Positions 26,789-36,067 of a stretch of DNA of 64,000 nt are shown one piece after another. The stretch's first letter is position 1. The number at the start of each line of letters is the position of its first letter. The notes beneath the pieces are model-generated. The model had not been told where the DNA came from. It searched no databases and saw nothing but the letters and a program-made list of their open reading frames with translations. The DNA lies in the NCBI GenBank assembly GCA_003249645.1, contig QKIH01000050.1, forward strand, positions 1 through 64,000, given 5' to 3'. Source of the stretch: Desulfobulbaceae bacterium. Lineage in GTDB: Bacteria; Desulfobacterota; Desulfobulbia; Desulfobulbales; Desulfocapsaceae. The position numbers were made by a program, and so were the translations under genes.

Positions 26789-28303
26789 ATGACAATTATC
26801 AATTCGGAAGACTTTATCAGCTCCATTGCAGAAAGCCTGCAATATATATCCTATTATCACCCCATCGATTTTGTCGAGGCCATGCATGGCGCATACAAAA
26901 GGGAGAAGAATCAGGCCGCCAAGGATGCGATCGGACAGATCCTGATCAACTCCAAGATGTGTGCGATCGGCAAACGGCCAATCTGTCAGGATACCGGTAT
27001 TGTCAATGCCTTCGTTAAGGTCGGCCAGGATTGCCGGTTTGACACCAAGCAAACCATTCAGGAAATGGTTGATGAAGGTGCAAGGCGCGCTTATTCAACA
27101 CCTGAAAATCCATTGAGAAAATCTGTCGTCACACCACCGTACGGCAATAGAAAAAATACCAGAGACAACGCCCCGGCTGTTGTCTACACTGAAATCGTTC
27201 CCGGTGACACCATAGAAATCCATATTGCTGCCAAAGGCGGCGGCTCTGAGAACAAGAGTAAGTTTGTTACCCTTACACCTAACGACAACATCGTTGAGTG
27301 GGTGAAAAAGACCGTTCCTGCCATGGGTGCCGGCTGGTGCCCTCCGGGTATTGTCGGCATCGGTATCGGTGGAACGGTAGAGAAGTCGATGCTGCTGGCC
27401 AAAGAGTCCTTAATGGCTCCGGTTGATATGCCCGAAATTATTGAACGTGGGCCGAAAAACGACACGGAAGCCCTGAGGCTTGAAATCTATAATGCCATCA
27501 ACGAGCTTGGTATCGGGGCCCAGGGTCTTGGCGGACTGACCACGGTCCTTGATGTCAAGATCATGGAATACCCTACCCACGCCGCATCACTTCCTGTCTC
27601 CATGATTCCTAACTGTGCTGCTACCCGTCACATCCATTTTACACTGGATGGCAGCGGCCCTGCAGAATTCACCCCGCCTTCGCTTGATCAATGGCCGGAT
27701 ATTTCACTTGAAGCCGGAGACGATGTCAAACGCGTTTCTTTAGATGGCATCAGCAAAGAAGAAATCGCCAATTGGAAAAGTGGTGAAACCCTGCTGTTAA
27801 ACGGCAAGATCCTCACCGGTCGTGATGCTGCTCATAAACGAATCCAGGAATACCTTGAAGCAGGCAAAGAACTGCCCGGTGGAGTCGACTTCAATGGCAG
27901 ATTCATATATTATGTCGGACCAGTTGATCCGGTTGGCGATGAAGCTGTCGGACCAGCTGGACCTACAACATCCACCAGAATGGATAAATACAGCTCCATG
28001 ATGCTCAAAGATGCAGGTCTTTTCGGGATGATCGGCAAATCCGAACGTGGTGATGCGACCATTGAAATCATTCGTGAAAACGGCTCTGTCTACCTCATGG
28101 CGGTTGGTGGTGCAGCATACCTTGTTTCCAAGGCAATCAAAAAATCACGGGTCGTGGCTTTTGAAGATCTCGGTATGGAAGCAATTTATGAATTTGAGGT
28201 AGAAGACATGCCGGTTACCGTTGCAGTTGACAGCAGAGGTGAGGCTGTTCACAAAACCGGCCCTGCTTTCTGGCAGCAGGAAATCAAGAAAATGAAAGCA
28301 TAA
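26789..28303 (+). CDS. Class I (4Fe-4S) fumarate hydratase, fused alpha/beta form
   Basis: 504 residues covering both halves of the iron-sulfur fumarase family. The alpha half includes PICQDTGIVNAFVKVG, whose Cys is a cluster ligand, and later GWCPPGIVGIGIGGT and IPNCAATRH with further ligand cysteines. The beta half starts around KRVSLDGISKEEIANWKSG, with GPTTSTRMDKYSSMML and VVAFEDLGMEAIYEFEVEDMPV. It interconverts fumarate and malate and is oxygen-sensitive, fitting an anaerobe. Many bacteria have the two halves as separate genes; the fusion is like E. coli FumA/FumB. Confidence 0.95.
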   Translation: MTIINSEDFISSIAESLQYISYYHPIDFVEAMHGAYKREKNQAAKDAIGQILINSKMCAIGKRPICQDTGIVNAFVKVGQDCRFDTKQTIQEMVDEGARRAYSTPENPLRKSVVTPPYGNRKNTRDNAPAVVYTEIVPGDTIEIHIAAKGGGSENKSKFVTLTPNDNIVEWVKKTVPAMGAGWCPPGIVGIGIGGTVEKSMLLAKESLMAPVDMPEIIERGPKNDTEALRLEIYNAINELGIGAQGLGGLTTVLDVKIMEYPTHAASLPVSMIPNCAATRHIHFTLDGSGPAEFTPPSLDQWPDISLEAGDDVKRVSLDGISKEEIANWKSGETLLLNGKILTGRDAAHKRIQEYLEAGKELPGGVDFNGRFIYYVGPVDPVGDEAVGPAGPTTSTRMDKYSSMMLKDAGLFGMIGKSERGDATIEIIRENGSVYLMAVGGAAYLVSKAIKKSRVVAFEDLGMEAIYEFEVEDMPVTVAVDSRGEAVHKTGPAFWQQEIKKMKA

Positions 28304-28312
28304 TTGCAGTGT

Positions 28313-28348
28313 AACCTGAGGGAGATATTTCTCTCTCAGGTTATTTTT
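28313..28348. terminator. Terminator between fumarase and trhP
   Basis: AACCTGAG (28313-28320), extended by GAGA, pairs with TCTCTCAGGTT (28332-28342), followed by ATTTTT. It ends the fumarase transcript. The right arm overlaps the stop codon of the convergent trhP gene, so leftward termination would be less efficient. Confidence 0.75.
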
Positions 28349-29609
28349 CACTCAGGTCCTTCACCCGACGTATAATAGTAAGAGCCGTAGTGTCGGCTAT
28401 ACGGGGTTCAGTTACAAGAACCATTGTGTTACCCGGGTTTGCTTTTTCGACCCTCTCTCCTTTATCACCAATCATATCAACCAAAATCACTTGTTGATCC
28501 TTGCCGTCACGCCCCATTACAGTGAGTTCTTCTTTCAAAAAAAGCGTATTTCGAATTTCAACTTTCACACCCTGTTCATCCTCACCGGTTATAACTGCAA
28601 CCGGCTCCATAAACTGCTCTGCACGGGAGGATTCATAGAGCATATCTGAAGCATTGGGCGGGGTGAGAAAGAAGTTTTCCGTCACCCCTCTGGTACCAAG
28701 CTTCTGCAGTTCATCATAGAGATGCTCCGGCAGCCTGATTAAGGCAGGATCGTTCCATGCATTTTCCGGCAGTTCGGCAAGATAATCAAGCGCCGCACGA
28801 TAGACCCGAACCACACCGCCGACATAGAAAATCGATTTCATCCGCCCTTCTATCTTCAACGAATCAACTCCGGCCGCAACCAGCTGCGGAAGGACCTGCA
28901 GCAGACAAAGATCCTTCGAGTTGAAGATGTAGGTTCCATACTGGTCTTCTTCTACCGGAAAATATTCGCCTGGTCTTTTCTCTTCCATCAGGGAATAGGA
29001 AAAACGGCATGGATGAGAACACGCCCCCTGATTTGCATCACGGCTGGTCATATAGTTTGAAAGCATGCAACGCCCTGAATAAGAGATACATAAAGCACCA
29101 TGAACGAAGACTTCCAGCTCCTTTGCCGTATTCTGCCTGATCTCTGTAATTTCTTTAAATGAGAGTTCCCGGGCTAGATTAATCCGCGAAACACCCTGTT
29201 CAAACCAGAATGCAGCTGAATGTGAATTGGTGATATTTGCCTGGGTAGAAAGATGAACCGGCAACTGCGGAACAATCTTTTTCACGAAATGCAGAACACC
29301 GGGGTCTGCGACAATAACACCGTCAACACCTATTGCGGCAATCTCGGTCAGATATGTATCCAATCCTGCAAAATCACGATTATGGGCAAAGATATTTGTC
29401 GTGACATAAACCTGCACATTATGTTCATGGGCAAATTTCACCCCTTCTGCCATCTGTTCTAAAGAAAAATTACCGGCCTTTGCCCGTAAGCCGAAGGTTT
29501 TTCCACCGAGATAAACAGCGTCTGCACCGTAATGGACTGCCGTTTTCAGTTTTTCAAGATTGCCTGCCGGTGCAAGAAGTTCAGGTATTTTTATGGTCTT
29601 TCTGGTCAT
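28341..29609 (-). CDS. trhP: U32-family protein, prephenate-dependent tRNA hydroxylase TrhP-like
   Basis: 422 residues of the peptidase U32 family. It begins PELLAPAGNLEKLKTAVHYG, with YLGGKTFGLRAKA, a Cys-rich centre (HGALCISYSGRCMLSNYM, then GACSHPC) and DSLKIEGRMKS. The conserved cysteines are cluster ligands in characterised members. The YegQ/YrrO branch (TrhP) makes 5-hydroxyuridine at U34 of tRNA using prephenate; length and motifs fit this branch better than the collagenase or UbiU/V branches. Divergent from mnmA, another U34-modifying enzyme, which supports a tRNA role. Confidence 0.82.
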   Translation of the reverse strand: MTRKTIKIPELLAPAGNLEKLKTAVHYGADAVYLGGKTFGLRAKAGNFSLEQMAEGVKFAHEHNVQVYVTTNIFAHNRDFAGLDTYLTEIAAIGVDGVIVADPGVLHFVKKIVPQLPVHLSTQANITNSHSAAFWFEQGVSRINLARELSFKEITEIRQNTAKELEVFVHGALCISYSGRCMLSNYMTSRDANQGACSHPCRFSYSLMEEKRPGEYFPVEEDQYGTYIFNSKDLCLLQVLPQLVAAGVDSLKIEGRMKSIFYVGGVVRVYRAALDYLAELPENAWNDPALIRLPEHLYDELQKLGTRGVTENFFLTPPNASDMLYESSRAEQFMEPVAVITGEDEQGVKVEIRNTLFLKEELTVMGRDGKDQQVILVDMIGDKGERVEKANPGNTMVLVTEPRIADTTALTIIRRVKDLSEK

Positions 29610-29640
29610 GGGATTGCTACTTTATTTTTCACTGCCGGTA

Positions 29641-29702
29641 ATGTATTTTGAATAATACATTTTTGATACTTTAAGAAAAAATTCAGCTTATAGGATAAGC
29701 TG
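29641..29702. promoter_or_regulatory. Two inverted repeats in the trhP-mnmA divergent region
   Basis: ATGTATT (29641-29647) and AATACAT (29654-29660) form a 7-bp inverted repeat with a 6-bp spacer. CAGCTTAT (29684-29691) and ATAAGCTG (29695-29702) form an 8-bp repeat with a 3-bp spacer, ending 20 bp before the mnmA start. They could be operators or, for the second, a 5'UTR hairpin. No clear sigma70 promoter pair was seen. Confidence 0.4.
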
Positions 29703-29722
29703 CTTTACCATACAAGCAATCT

Positions 29723-30760
29723 GTGAAAAAGAAAAATATCGCCATCGCAATGAGTGGAGGGGTCGATTCCACAGCCTGTGCTCTCATGCTCAAAGATCAA
29801 GTCGAGGTTTCCGGCTTTTTCATGAATATAGGCCAACCCGATTTTGAGGCCCAGCAATTACGGGTTCAGGAAATTGCTGACCGGCTTGAAATCAGACTGT
29901 CTGTAATTGACCTGCGAAAGGCCTTTAACGATCTGGTATTACGCTACTTCAGTGACAGCTATAAACACGGCTTAACCCCCAATCCCTGTGTCATCTGTAA
30001 CCGCAAAGTCAAGTTCGGCCTTTTTGCCCAGACAATGCTGCAGACCGGCGTAGAACTTATCGCAACCGGTCATTATGCAATACTCGACAAAATCGGCAGC
30101 CGCTTTATCCTCAAACAGGGCGTAGACCCCGTAAAAGACCAGTCATACTTTCTTTGCCGCCTTAACCAGCAGCAGCTTTCACGTTTTCTTTTTCCTCTCG
30201 GTTCGTATGAAAAAAAAGAAATATATGCTTTCGTCAAAGAAAGAGGTTTTACTGACTTTGAAGGAAAAGAAAGCCAGGATGTCTGCTTTTTAAAAGATGT
30301 AAAAGTTGGCGAATTTCTCGAACAACTTGAACCATTGATGAAGGGTGAAGGATATATTGTCACCGCCGAGGGCAGAATTCTCGGCCGCCATAAGGGGCTT
30401 CATCACTACACCATCGGCCAGCGCAAGGGCCTGGGAATTTCTGACGTTACGCCCTATTATGTGACTAAACTCGATGCCGCGGCCAACCGGGTCATAATCG
30501 GGAAAAATGAAGATCTTCTCAAAAACACTCTTGACGTAAATGATATGCACTGGTTGTCAGACGAAAATCCTGATTTATCAAGAGAATATCTGGTCCGCAT
30601 CCGGTACACCCATAGAGGCACAATGGCGACCATAAAACAAACGGCAGCCGACAACTGGGCCATACACTTTGTCTCTCCACAACGTGCCGTCACCCCAGGG
30701 CAGTTCGCTGTTATCTACGATGGAGACATCCTCATCGGATCAGGAGTTATCCAGCGGTAA
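29723..30760 (+). CDS. mnmA: tRNA-specific 2-thiouridylase MnmA
   Basis: 345 residues, thiolates U34 of Glu, Gln and Lys tRNAs. GTG start (VKKKNIAIAMSGGVDS). The PP-loop SGGVDST is at residues 9-15. Catalytic cysteines are in LTPNPCVICNRKVKFG and in SQDVCFL; DQSYFLCRL is also typical. The C-terminal beta-barrel contains IGQRKGLGI and the final GQFAVIYDGD. The stop overlaps the mtaB start (TAATG), so translation is coupled. Confidence 0.97.
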   Translation: MKKKNIAIAMSGGVDSTACALMLKDQVEVSGFFMNIGQPDFEAQQLRVQEIADRLEIRLSVIDLRKAFNDLVLRYFSDSYKHGLTPNPCVICNRKVKFGLFAQTMLQTGVELIATGHYAILDKIGSRFILKQGVDPVKDQSYFLCRLNQQQLSRFLFPLGSYEKKEIYAFVKERGFTDFEGKESQDVCFLKDVKVGEFLEQLEPLMKGEGYIVTAEGRILGRHKGLHHYTIGQRKGLGISDVTPYYVTKLDAAANRVIIGKNEDLLKNTLDVNDMHWLSDENPDLSREYLVRIRYTHRGTMATIKQTAADNWAIHFVSPQRAVTPGQFAVIYDGDILIGSGVIQR

Positions 30761-32085
30761 TGAGCAAGAAATTCCACACTATCACCCTTGGCTGCAAGGT
30801 AAATCAGTTTGAATCCGCCGCCTTTGTCTCGGAGCTTGAAGAACTCGGTCATCAACAGGTTTCGGCTAGTACAGATGCCGATATCATCATTATCAATACC
30901 TGCGCAGTAACTGCAAAAGGCGGCTCACAGTCACGCAATGCCGTTAGAAAATGCGCCAGAGAAAACTCTGATGCCTCAATTGTAATAACAGGATGCTACT
31001 CTCAGCTCGACAGCGAGCTGCTCAATGATATAGACGAACTGCAGGGCAGGAAGGTCCTGTTTGTTGGAAACGACGAAAAAGAATTTCTCGTTTCACGCGC
31101 TCTTTCTGACAGTTACCAGAACAAGCTGCCACAACTTGAAGATATGCGAAAGATCAGGACTTTCGGCAATCTGCAGGTAAACGCTTTTGCAAACCGAACC
31201 CGGGCCTACCTCAAAGTTCAGGATGGATGCAACAGTTTCTGCAGCTACTGCATCGTTCCTTACACAAGAGGCAGAAGCAGAAGCCTGCCGATGGAGGAGG
31301 TGATTTCTCAGGCAGAGCGTTTCATAAAAAACGGCCACAAGGAAATTGTACTTACCGGCATCCATGTCGGCAACTATGGAACTGATCTTCAGGAATCCGA
31401 GACTATTGTCTCTCTCATTGAAAAATTGTGCAGCTTGTTTCCCGATACCAGAATCAGACTCAGCTCCATTGAACCGATGGAGATTGATAATAAGCTTTTA
31501 AGCCTCTTCTCCAGGCATGACAATTTTCAGAGCCATCTGCACATCCCCCTTCAAGGCGGTGACGACGATATCCTTGACAGGATGGGAAGAAAATACACAA
31601 CCGCAGAATTCCGTTCCATTATAAATGCATGTCACGAGATCAAACCGGATATGTGTATCGGAATTGATGTTCTTGCCGGTTTTCCCGGTGAGGATGAGGC
31701 CAGTTTTGAACGCACCCGCAATTTTCTGCAGGAACTCGACTACACTTATCTTCATGTCTTCCCCTACTCTATCAGACCTGGGACTCCCGCTGCCCGATTC
31801 AAAAATCAGGTCCCAAAGCATATTAAAGATGAACGAGTGGAGGTCCTTCGTGAAATAAGTGAAGCCAAAAAGAAAGACTTCTGCCTGAAGCACATAGACG
31901 AGATACGCCCGGTTCTTATCGAAGGGTCAAGAGATAAGAAAGGAAGATTAAAAGGATTTACAGATAATTATATCCCTGTTTTAATAGCTGGCGAAAATCA
32001 GCTGATTCACACCGTTCAACAGGTTCGACTGGTAAAATGGGAAAGCAACTCAATCGTTGGAGAAATATGTCGGTATGATAGGTGA
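30760..32085 (+). CDS. mtaB: tRNA t6A37 methylthiotransferase MtaB
   Basis: 441-residue radical-SAM methylthiotransferase converting t6A37 to ms2t6A37. The N-terminal UPF0004 domain binds an auxiliary cluster through Cys in TLGCKVNQFES, INTCAVT and TGCYSQ. The radical-SAM motif is CNSFCSYCIVPYTRGRSRS. A TRAM-like C-terminal domain is short. The pattern LGCKVNQ matches MtaB rather than MiaB or RimO. It overlaps mnmA by 1 nt and cinA by 11 nt. Confidence 0.94.
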   Translation: MSKKFHTITLGCKVNQFESAAFVSELEELGHQQVSASTDADIIIINTCAVTAKGGSQSRNAVRKCARENSDASIVITGCYSQLDSELLNDIDELQGRKVLFVGNDEKEFLVSRALSDSYQNKLPQLEDMRKIRTFGNLQVNAFANRTRAYLKVQDGCNSFCSYCIVPYTRGRSRSLPMEEVISQAERFIKNGHKEIVLTGIHVGNYGTDLQESETIVSLIEKLCSLFPDTRIRLSSIEPMEIDNKLLSLFSRHDNFQSHLHIPLQGGDDDILDRMGRKYTTAEFRSIINACHEIKPDMCIGIDVLAGFPGEDEASFERTRNFLQELDYTYLHVFPYSIRPGTPAARFKNQVPKHIKDERVEVLREISEAKKKDFCLKHIDEIRPVLIEGSRDKKGRLKGFTDNYIPVLIAGENQLIHTVQQVRLVKWESNSIVGEICRYDR

Positions 32086-33331
32086 AATAATCGCCATAGG
32101 CAATGAACTGACCAGCGGCAGAATTCATAATACAACAAGCGGCTTTGCAGCAAGGCATCTTTTTGAAGCAGGTTACGATATTCATGCAATGCACACCATT
32201 GGTGACTCTCCACTATTAATAGGCGAGGCTCTGCAGCGTGCATTGCGACATGTCGACTTTATCATCGTCACCGGTGGACTGGGGGCAACCGATGATGATC
32301 TCACCAATGAGGCGGTTTCAAAAGCATTAAACAGGCCAACCCTGCCTAATTTTGAAATACTTTCACTGATCAGAGACAAACTGGTTGAATTGTCTTCTAA
32401 AGAATCAAGCCGACTTGAAAAACTGGCATGGCTTCCTGAAGGGGCAAACCCGCTCAACCCGGGAGCCAAGATGTCGGGTTATATGCTGGTTCATGATGAG
32501 AAACCCATTTTTTTTCTGCCGGGTGTTCCAAGCCAGATGCAGAAGCTTCTCGTCGAAGATGTTATGCCCCAGCTTGCGACCTGGCCGTCAGGAAAAAAGC
32601 TCTCGACCATGCAGAAACTTTTTAAGATATTCAACCTTACTGAAGTTGAAGTCAATCAGCGCATCTCATCACTTGATCTGCCTGACAATGTACAGATTGG
32701 TTACTACCCTGTTTTTCCCGAAGTGCATCTCTCCCTCACAGTCCGGGACCATTCTCCGGAGCGGTTAGAAGAATCATTTCAATACAGCAGTGAACTGATC
32801 CGTGAAGCGTTAAGCCCTGCTGTTTTCGGTTATGATCGTGAAAGTATGGAACTTGTCGTTGGAAGACTGCTCAAAAAGGCAGGGATGCAGCTGGCTACAG
32901 CAGAATCATGCACAGGTGGGCTGATATCGCATAAATTAACGACAATTCCTGGATCTTCATCGTATTTTTTAGGAGGTGTCACCTCGTACGCCAACAGCCT
33001 GAAAATGTCTCTACTCAACGTCGCCGAAGCTGACCTGATCAATTACGGTGCGGTCAGTGAACAGGTCGCAAGAACCATGGCTGATTCGATAAAAAAAATA
33101 ACAGGTGCAGAAATTGGTGTCAGTGTGACAGGTATTGCAGGACCTGACGGGGGAAGTGCTGCAAAGCCTGTAGGTACAGTCTTCATAGGCCTTGCAACAC
33201 CGGAAGACACGACGATCCATGAGTATCATTTTTCCGGTGACAGGCATCAGATTCAGGAGATAACAACACAAACAGCACTTGACCTAATCAGATCATATTT
33301 GTTAGTAAACAAGTTCGACTCTTTGCATTAA
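32075..33331 (+). CDS. cinA: CinA family protein
   Basis: About 418 residues from the ATG at 32075 ([16 protein letters not shown]); an ATG 6 codons upstream is less family-like. The N-terminal MoCF domain has [17 protein letters not shown], and the C-terminal CinA/PncC domain has [20 protein letters not shown] and [10 protein letters not shown]. Known activities in the family are NMN deamidase and ADP-ribose pyrophosphatase. Its position just before recA is seen in many bacteria. It overlaps the mtaB end by 11 nt. Confidence 0.94.
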   Translation: MIGEIIAIGNELTSGRIHNTTSGFAARHLFEAGYDIHAMHTIGDSPLLIGEALQRALRHVDFIIVTGGLGATDDDLTNEAVSKALNRPTLPNFEILSLIRDKLVELSSKESSRLEKLAWLPEGANPLNPGAKMSGYMLVHDEKPIFFLPGVPSQMQKLLVEDVMPQLATWPSGKKLSTMQKLFKIFNLTEVEVNQRISSLDLPDNVQIGYYPVFPEVHLSLTVRDHSPERLEESFQYSSELIREALSPAVFGYDRESMELVVGRLLKKAGMQLATAESCTGGLISHKLTTIPGSSSYFLGGVTSYANSLKMSLLNVAEADLINYGAVSEQVARTMADSIKKITGAEIGVSVTGIAGPDGGSAAKPVGTVFIGLATPEDTTIHEYHFSGDRHQIQEITTQTALDLIRSYLLVNKFDSLH

Positions 33332-33392
33332 GTCATTTTTCCTATTACATCAATTCATATCACTCCACCTTATTTCAGGGAGATACAACATT

Positions 33393-34430
33393 ATGGCAAC
33401 AGCTAAGACAACTGACAGAGCGAGCAGTGTGGATAATGCTATCAATCAGATCCAGAGACAGTTCGGTAAAGGTTCGATCATGCGTCTCGGCACCCAGGAA
33501 ACCGAACGCATACCTGTCATTCCAACAGGCGCACTAAGTGTTGATCTTGCTCTTGGTGTCGGTGGTTTTCCACGCGGCAGGATAACCGAGATCTTCGGTC
33601 CTGAGTCGTCCGGTAAGACAACGCTTGCCCTTCATGCAGTTGCTGAAGCACAAAGACGGGGCGGAGCTGCTGCATTCATTGACGCAGAGCATGCACTTGA
33701 TACCAGCTACGCAGCACGTCTTGGCGTGGATATCGATAACCTTCTTGTTTCACAGCCAGACTATGGCGAGCAAGCTCTTGAAATAGCCGAAATTCTCATT
33801 CGTTCCGGCGGTGTTGATGTTATTGTTATCGACTCCGTTGCAGCGCTTGTTCCAAAAGCCGAGATTGACGGTAACGTCGGTGATTCGCACGTTGGTCTGC
33901 AGGCAAGACTGATGTCGCAGGCTATGAGAAAATTTACGGGTGTATTGAACCGTTCAAACACCGTACTGATTTTCATTAACCAAATCCGTATGAAGATCGG
34001 TGTCATGTTCGGCAATCCTGAAACAACCACTGGCGGTAATGCACTCAAATTCTATTCATCTGTCCGTATCGATATCAGAAGAATCGGCCAGCTGAAAGAC
34101 GGACAGGAAGTCATCGGCAACAGGACCAAGGTTAAAATTGTTAAAAATAAAGTTGCCCCGCCATTCAAAGAGGCGGAGTTTGACATTGTTTACGGCGAAG
34201 GGGTTTCAAAAATCGGTGACCTGCTTGACCTTGCCGTCGAACAGGAGCTTGTCGAAAAAAGCGGTGCCTGGTACTCATATAACAGTGAGCGCATCGGCCA
34301 GGGACGGGAAAATGCCAAACGTTTTCTTGCTGAACATGAAGACATGTGCCTTGAACTTGAAAATAAGGTCCGTCTCGGATGCGGCCTTACACCGATCGAT
34401 GCATCACCTGCCAAAAAAGAAGCAGAATAA
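33393..34430 (+). CDS. recA: Recombinase RecA
   Basis: 345 residues, the central strand-exchange and SOS co-protease. Family landmarks: [17 protein letters not shown] near the start, Walker [59 protein letters not shown] and the Lys-rich pre-C-terminal part. SD GGGAG lies about 9 nt before the ATG. A TTGCAT/TACATC pair at 33323-33351 with 17-bp spacing is a weak promoter candidate. I did not recognise a LexA box. Confidence 0.99.
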   Translation: MATAKTTDRASSVDNAINQIQRQFGKGSIMRLGTQETERIPVIPTGALSVDLALGVGGFPRGRITEIFGPESSGKTTLALHAVAEAQRRGGAAAFIDAEHALDTSYAARLGVDIDNLLVSQPDYGEQALEIAEILIRSGGVDVIVIDSVAALVPKAEIDGNVGDSHVGLQARLMSQAMRKFTGVLNRSNTVLIFINQIRMKIGVMFGNPETTTGGNALKFYSSVRIDIRRIGQLKDGQEVIGNRTKVKIVKNKVAPPFKEAEFDIVYGEGVSKIGDLLDLAVEQELVEKSGAWYSYNSERIGQGRENAKRFLAEHEDMCLELENKVRLGCGLTPIDASPAKKEAE

Positions 34431-34437
34431 ATGTCTT

Positions 34438-34490
34438 AACTCCGGGCTTCATTCAGATGAATCCCGGAGTTCATCAGGTTTCTTTTTCTT
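34438..34490 (+). terminator. recA terminator
   Basis: AACTCCGGG (34438-34446) pairs perfectly with CCCGGAGTT (34463-34471), with an inner TTCAT/ATGAA stem, forming a long hairpin. A T-rich tract (34479-34490) follows after 7 nt. Confidence 0.75.
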
Positions 34491-34544
34491 ATTCTAATTT
34501 CAGCAGCGAATATAACTTGACTCCGCTTTTCCGATTCGGGTACG

Positions 34545-34557
34545 GGTATAATATACC
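34545..34557. promoter_or_regulatory. Palindrome on a consensus -10 before the FAD dehydrogenase
   Basis: GGTATAATATACC is a perfect 13-bp palindrome around a central A and contains a consensus TATAAT (34547-34552). The nearest good -35 (TTGACT at 34517-34522) is 24 bp away, too far, so an activator or a degenerate -35 would be needed. It lies 27 bp upstream of the gene start. Confidence 0.45.
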
Positions 34558-34583
34558 ATTCATATTTATCCGGAGGTGAGTCC

Positions 34584-35969
34584 TTGAATTCTGCGAAAAA
34601 ATATGACGTCATTATTGTCGGCGGTGGTCCGGCTGGACTCTTTGCCGCCTACTATCTCAGCAAACATTCGTCTCTTTCAGTCCTGCTTCTTGAAAAAGGA
34701 AAGAGTTCTTTAAAAAGAAAGTGCCCGATCAGCGACAAGGGCTGTATTCATTGCAAACCTTGCAATATCCTGTGCGGTATTGGCGGAGCAGGACTTTTTT
34801 CAGACGGGAAATTAAATTTTATTCACAAACTCGGCAAAACGGATCTGACGCAGTTTCTGCCTCTTAGTCAGGCCATGGCTCTGATTAATGAAACGGAAGA
34901 GATTTTCAACCACTTTAAAATGGATGGCGAGGTCTTTCCAACAAATATGGAAAAGGCCATGGAAATCCGGAAGGCAGCAAGGAAATTCGGCATTGACCTG
35001 CTACTCATAAAACAGAAACACCTGGGCAGCGAACATCTTCCTCATCACATATCCGCCATGGCTCAAACAGTTGAGCAGCAAGGTGTGAAATTTCAAACCG
35101 GTGAAGATGTCATTGACATATTGGTCAACAATAATGCTATTGCAGGAGTTACAACCAATAAAGACACCTATCTAGCAGACAACGTTATCTTAGCACCCGG
35201 TCGTGTCGGCGCAGAATGGCTTGGTGCAATCGCCAGGAAATTTAACCTCAGTCTCTCTCAGCGAGGAATCGAGGTTGGGGTGAGAGTTGAGGTCCACAAC
35301 GAAATCATGAAAGATATCTGTTCCATTATCTATGACCCGACTTTTTTTGTCAGGACAGCAAAATACGATGATCAGACCAGAACTTTCTGCACCAATTACG
35401 GCGGCTATGTCACCCTTGAGAATTATCAGAACTTTGTCTGTGTCAACGGTCACGCATACATGGACAACAAGTCGGATAACACCAATTTTTCTTTTCTCTC
35501 GAAAGTTGTCCTCACGGACCCGGTAGAAGACAACCAGGCCTACGGTGAATCGATTGGCAAACTGGCTACCCTTATCGGCGGTGGAAAACCGATCCTTCAA
35601 CGTTTCGGCGACCTGAAACGTGGCAGACGATCCACCTGGAACAGAGTTAAAAACAGCTATATTGAGCCAACCATGAAAGATGTTACCTGCGGCGATATTG
35701 CAATGGCGCTGCCTGAGAGAATTTTAACAAATATTGTCGAAGGTTTGCATAAACTCAATGATATAATCCCAGGTGTCTCAAATGATGAAACTTTACTCTA
35801 TGCTCCTGAAATCAAATTCTTTGCAACCCAGATAGAAACAGGGCATAATCTTGAAACAGCAATTAATGGATTATTCGTTGCCGGTGACGGTCCGGGAGTT
35901 GCCGGAAATATCGTCTCTGCAGCTGCAACTGCACTGTTGCCGGCCAAAGAAATAATTCGGAGAATATAA
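34584..35969 (+). CDS. FAD-dependent dehydrogenase (COG2509-like)
   Basis: 461 residues. The start is TTG at 34584, supported by GGAGGTGA (34572-34579) and the lack of another start before the FAD motif. The Rossmann motif DVIIVGGGPAGLFAAYYL begins near residue 8 and the closing FAD motif is LFVAGDGPGVAGNIVSAAAT. A Cys-rich segment at about 48-68 (CPISDKGCIHCKPCNILCG) is typical of this family and may hold a metal or be redox-active. Substrate unknown. It stands alone between the recA terminator and the rubredoxin promoter. Confidence 0.85.
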   Translation: MNSAKKYDVIIVGGGPAGLFAAYYLSKHSSLSVLLLEKGKSSLKRKCPISDKGCIHCKPCNILCGIGGAGLFSDGKLNFIHKLGKTDLTQFLPLSQAMALINETEEIFNHFKMDGEVFPTNMEKAMEIRKAARKFGIDLLLIKQKHLGSEHLPHHISAMAQTVEQQGVKFQTGEDVIDILVNNNAIAGVTTNKDTYLADNVILAPGRVGAEWLGAIARKFNLSLSQRGIEVGVRVEVHNEIMKDICSIIYDPTFFVRTAKYDDQTRTFCTNYGGYVTLENYQNFVCVNGHAYMDNKSDNTNFSFLSKVVLTDPVEDNQAYGESIGKLATLIGGGKPILQRFGDLKRGRRSTWNRVKNSYIEPTMKDVTCGDIAMALPERILTNIVEGLHKLNDIIPGVSNDETLLYAPEIKFFATQIETGHNLETAINGLFVAGDGPGVAGNIVSAAATALLPAKEIIRRI

Positions 35970-35979
35970 ACAAAATCAA

Positions 35980-36007
35980 TTGACAATCGAATATTCGATT
36001 GTATAAT
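35980..36007 (+). promoter_or_regulatory. Consensus sigma70 promoter for rubredoxin
   Basis: TTGACA (35980-35985), 16-bp spacer, TATAAT (36002-36007): both hexamers match the sigma70 consensus exactly. The predicted transcript starts near 36014, about 55 nt before the rubredoxin ATG. The spacer is occupied by a palindrome listed separately. Confidence 0.85.
35983..36002. promoter_or_regulatory. Perfect 20-bp palindrome between -35 and -10 (candidate operator)
   Basis: ACAATCGAATATTCGATTGT is a perfect inverted repeat that fills the promoter spacer and touches both hexamers. A dimeric protein bound here would block RNA polymerase, so a repressor site is the simplest reading. The regulator is not identified. 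Confidence 0.75.
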
Positions 36008-36024
36008 GAGATAAACGATAATAG

Positions 36025-36040
36025 TTCTCAATATTGAGAA
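36025..36040. promoter_or_regulatory. Perfect 16-bp palindrome in the rubredoxin 5'UTR (second candidate operator)
   Basis: TTCTCAATATTGAGAA, centred 42 bp (four helical turns) from the centre of the first palindrome and just downstream of the predicted transcription start. It differs in sequence from the first, sharing only the AATATT core, so it may bind a second regulator or act as an RNA hairpin. Confidence 0.6.
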
Positions 36041-36067
36041 TTCTAAACCAACTCAAGGAGGTCCACA

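Noticed and set aside
33332-33392. SOS (LexA) box before recA
   Set aside because: No clear palindrome of a known LexA type; LexA motifs vary among Desulfobacterota, so absence is not informative.
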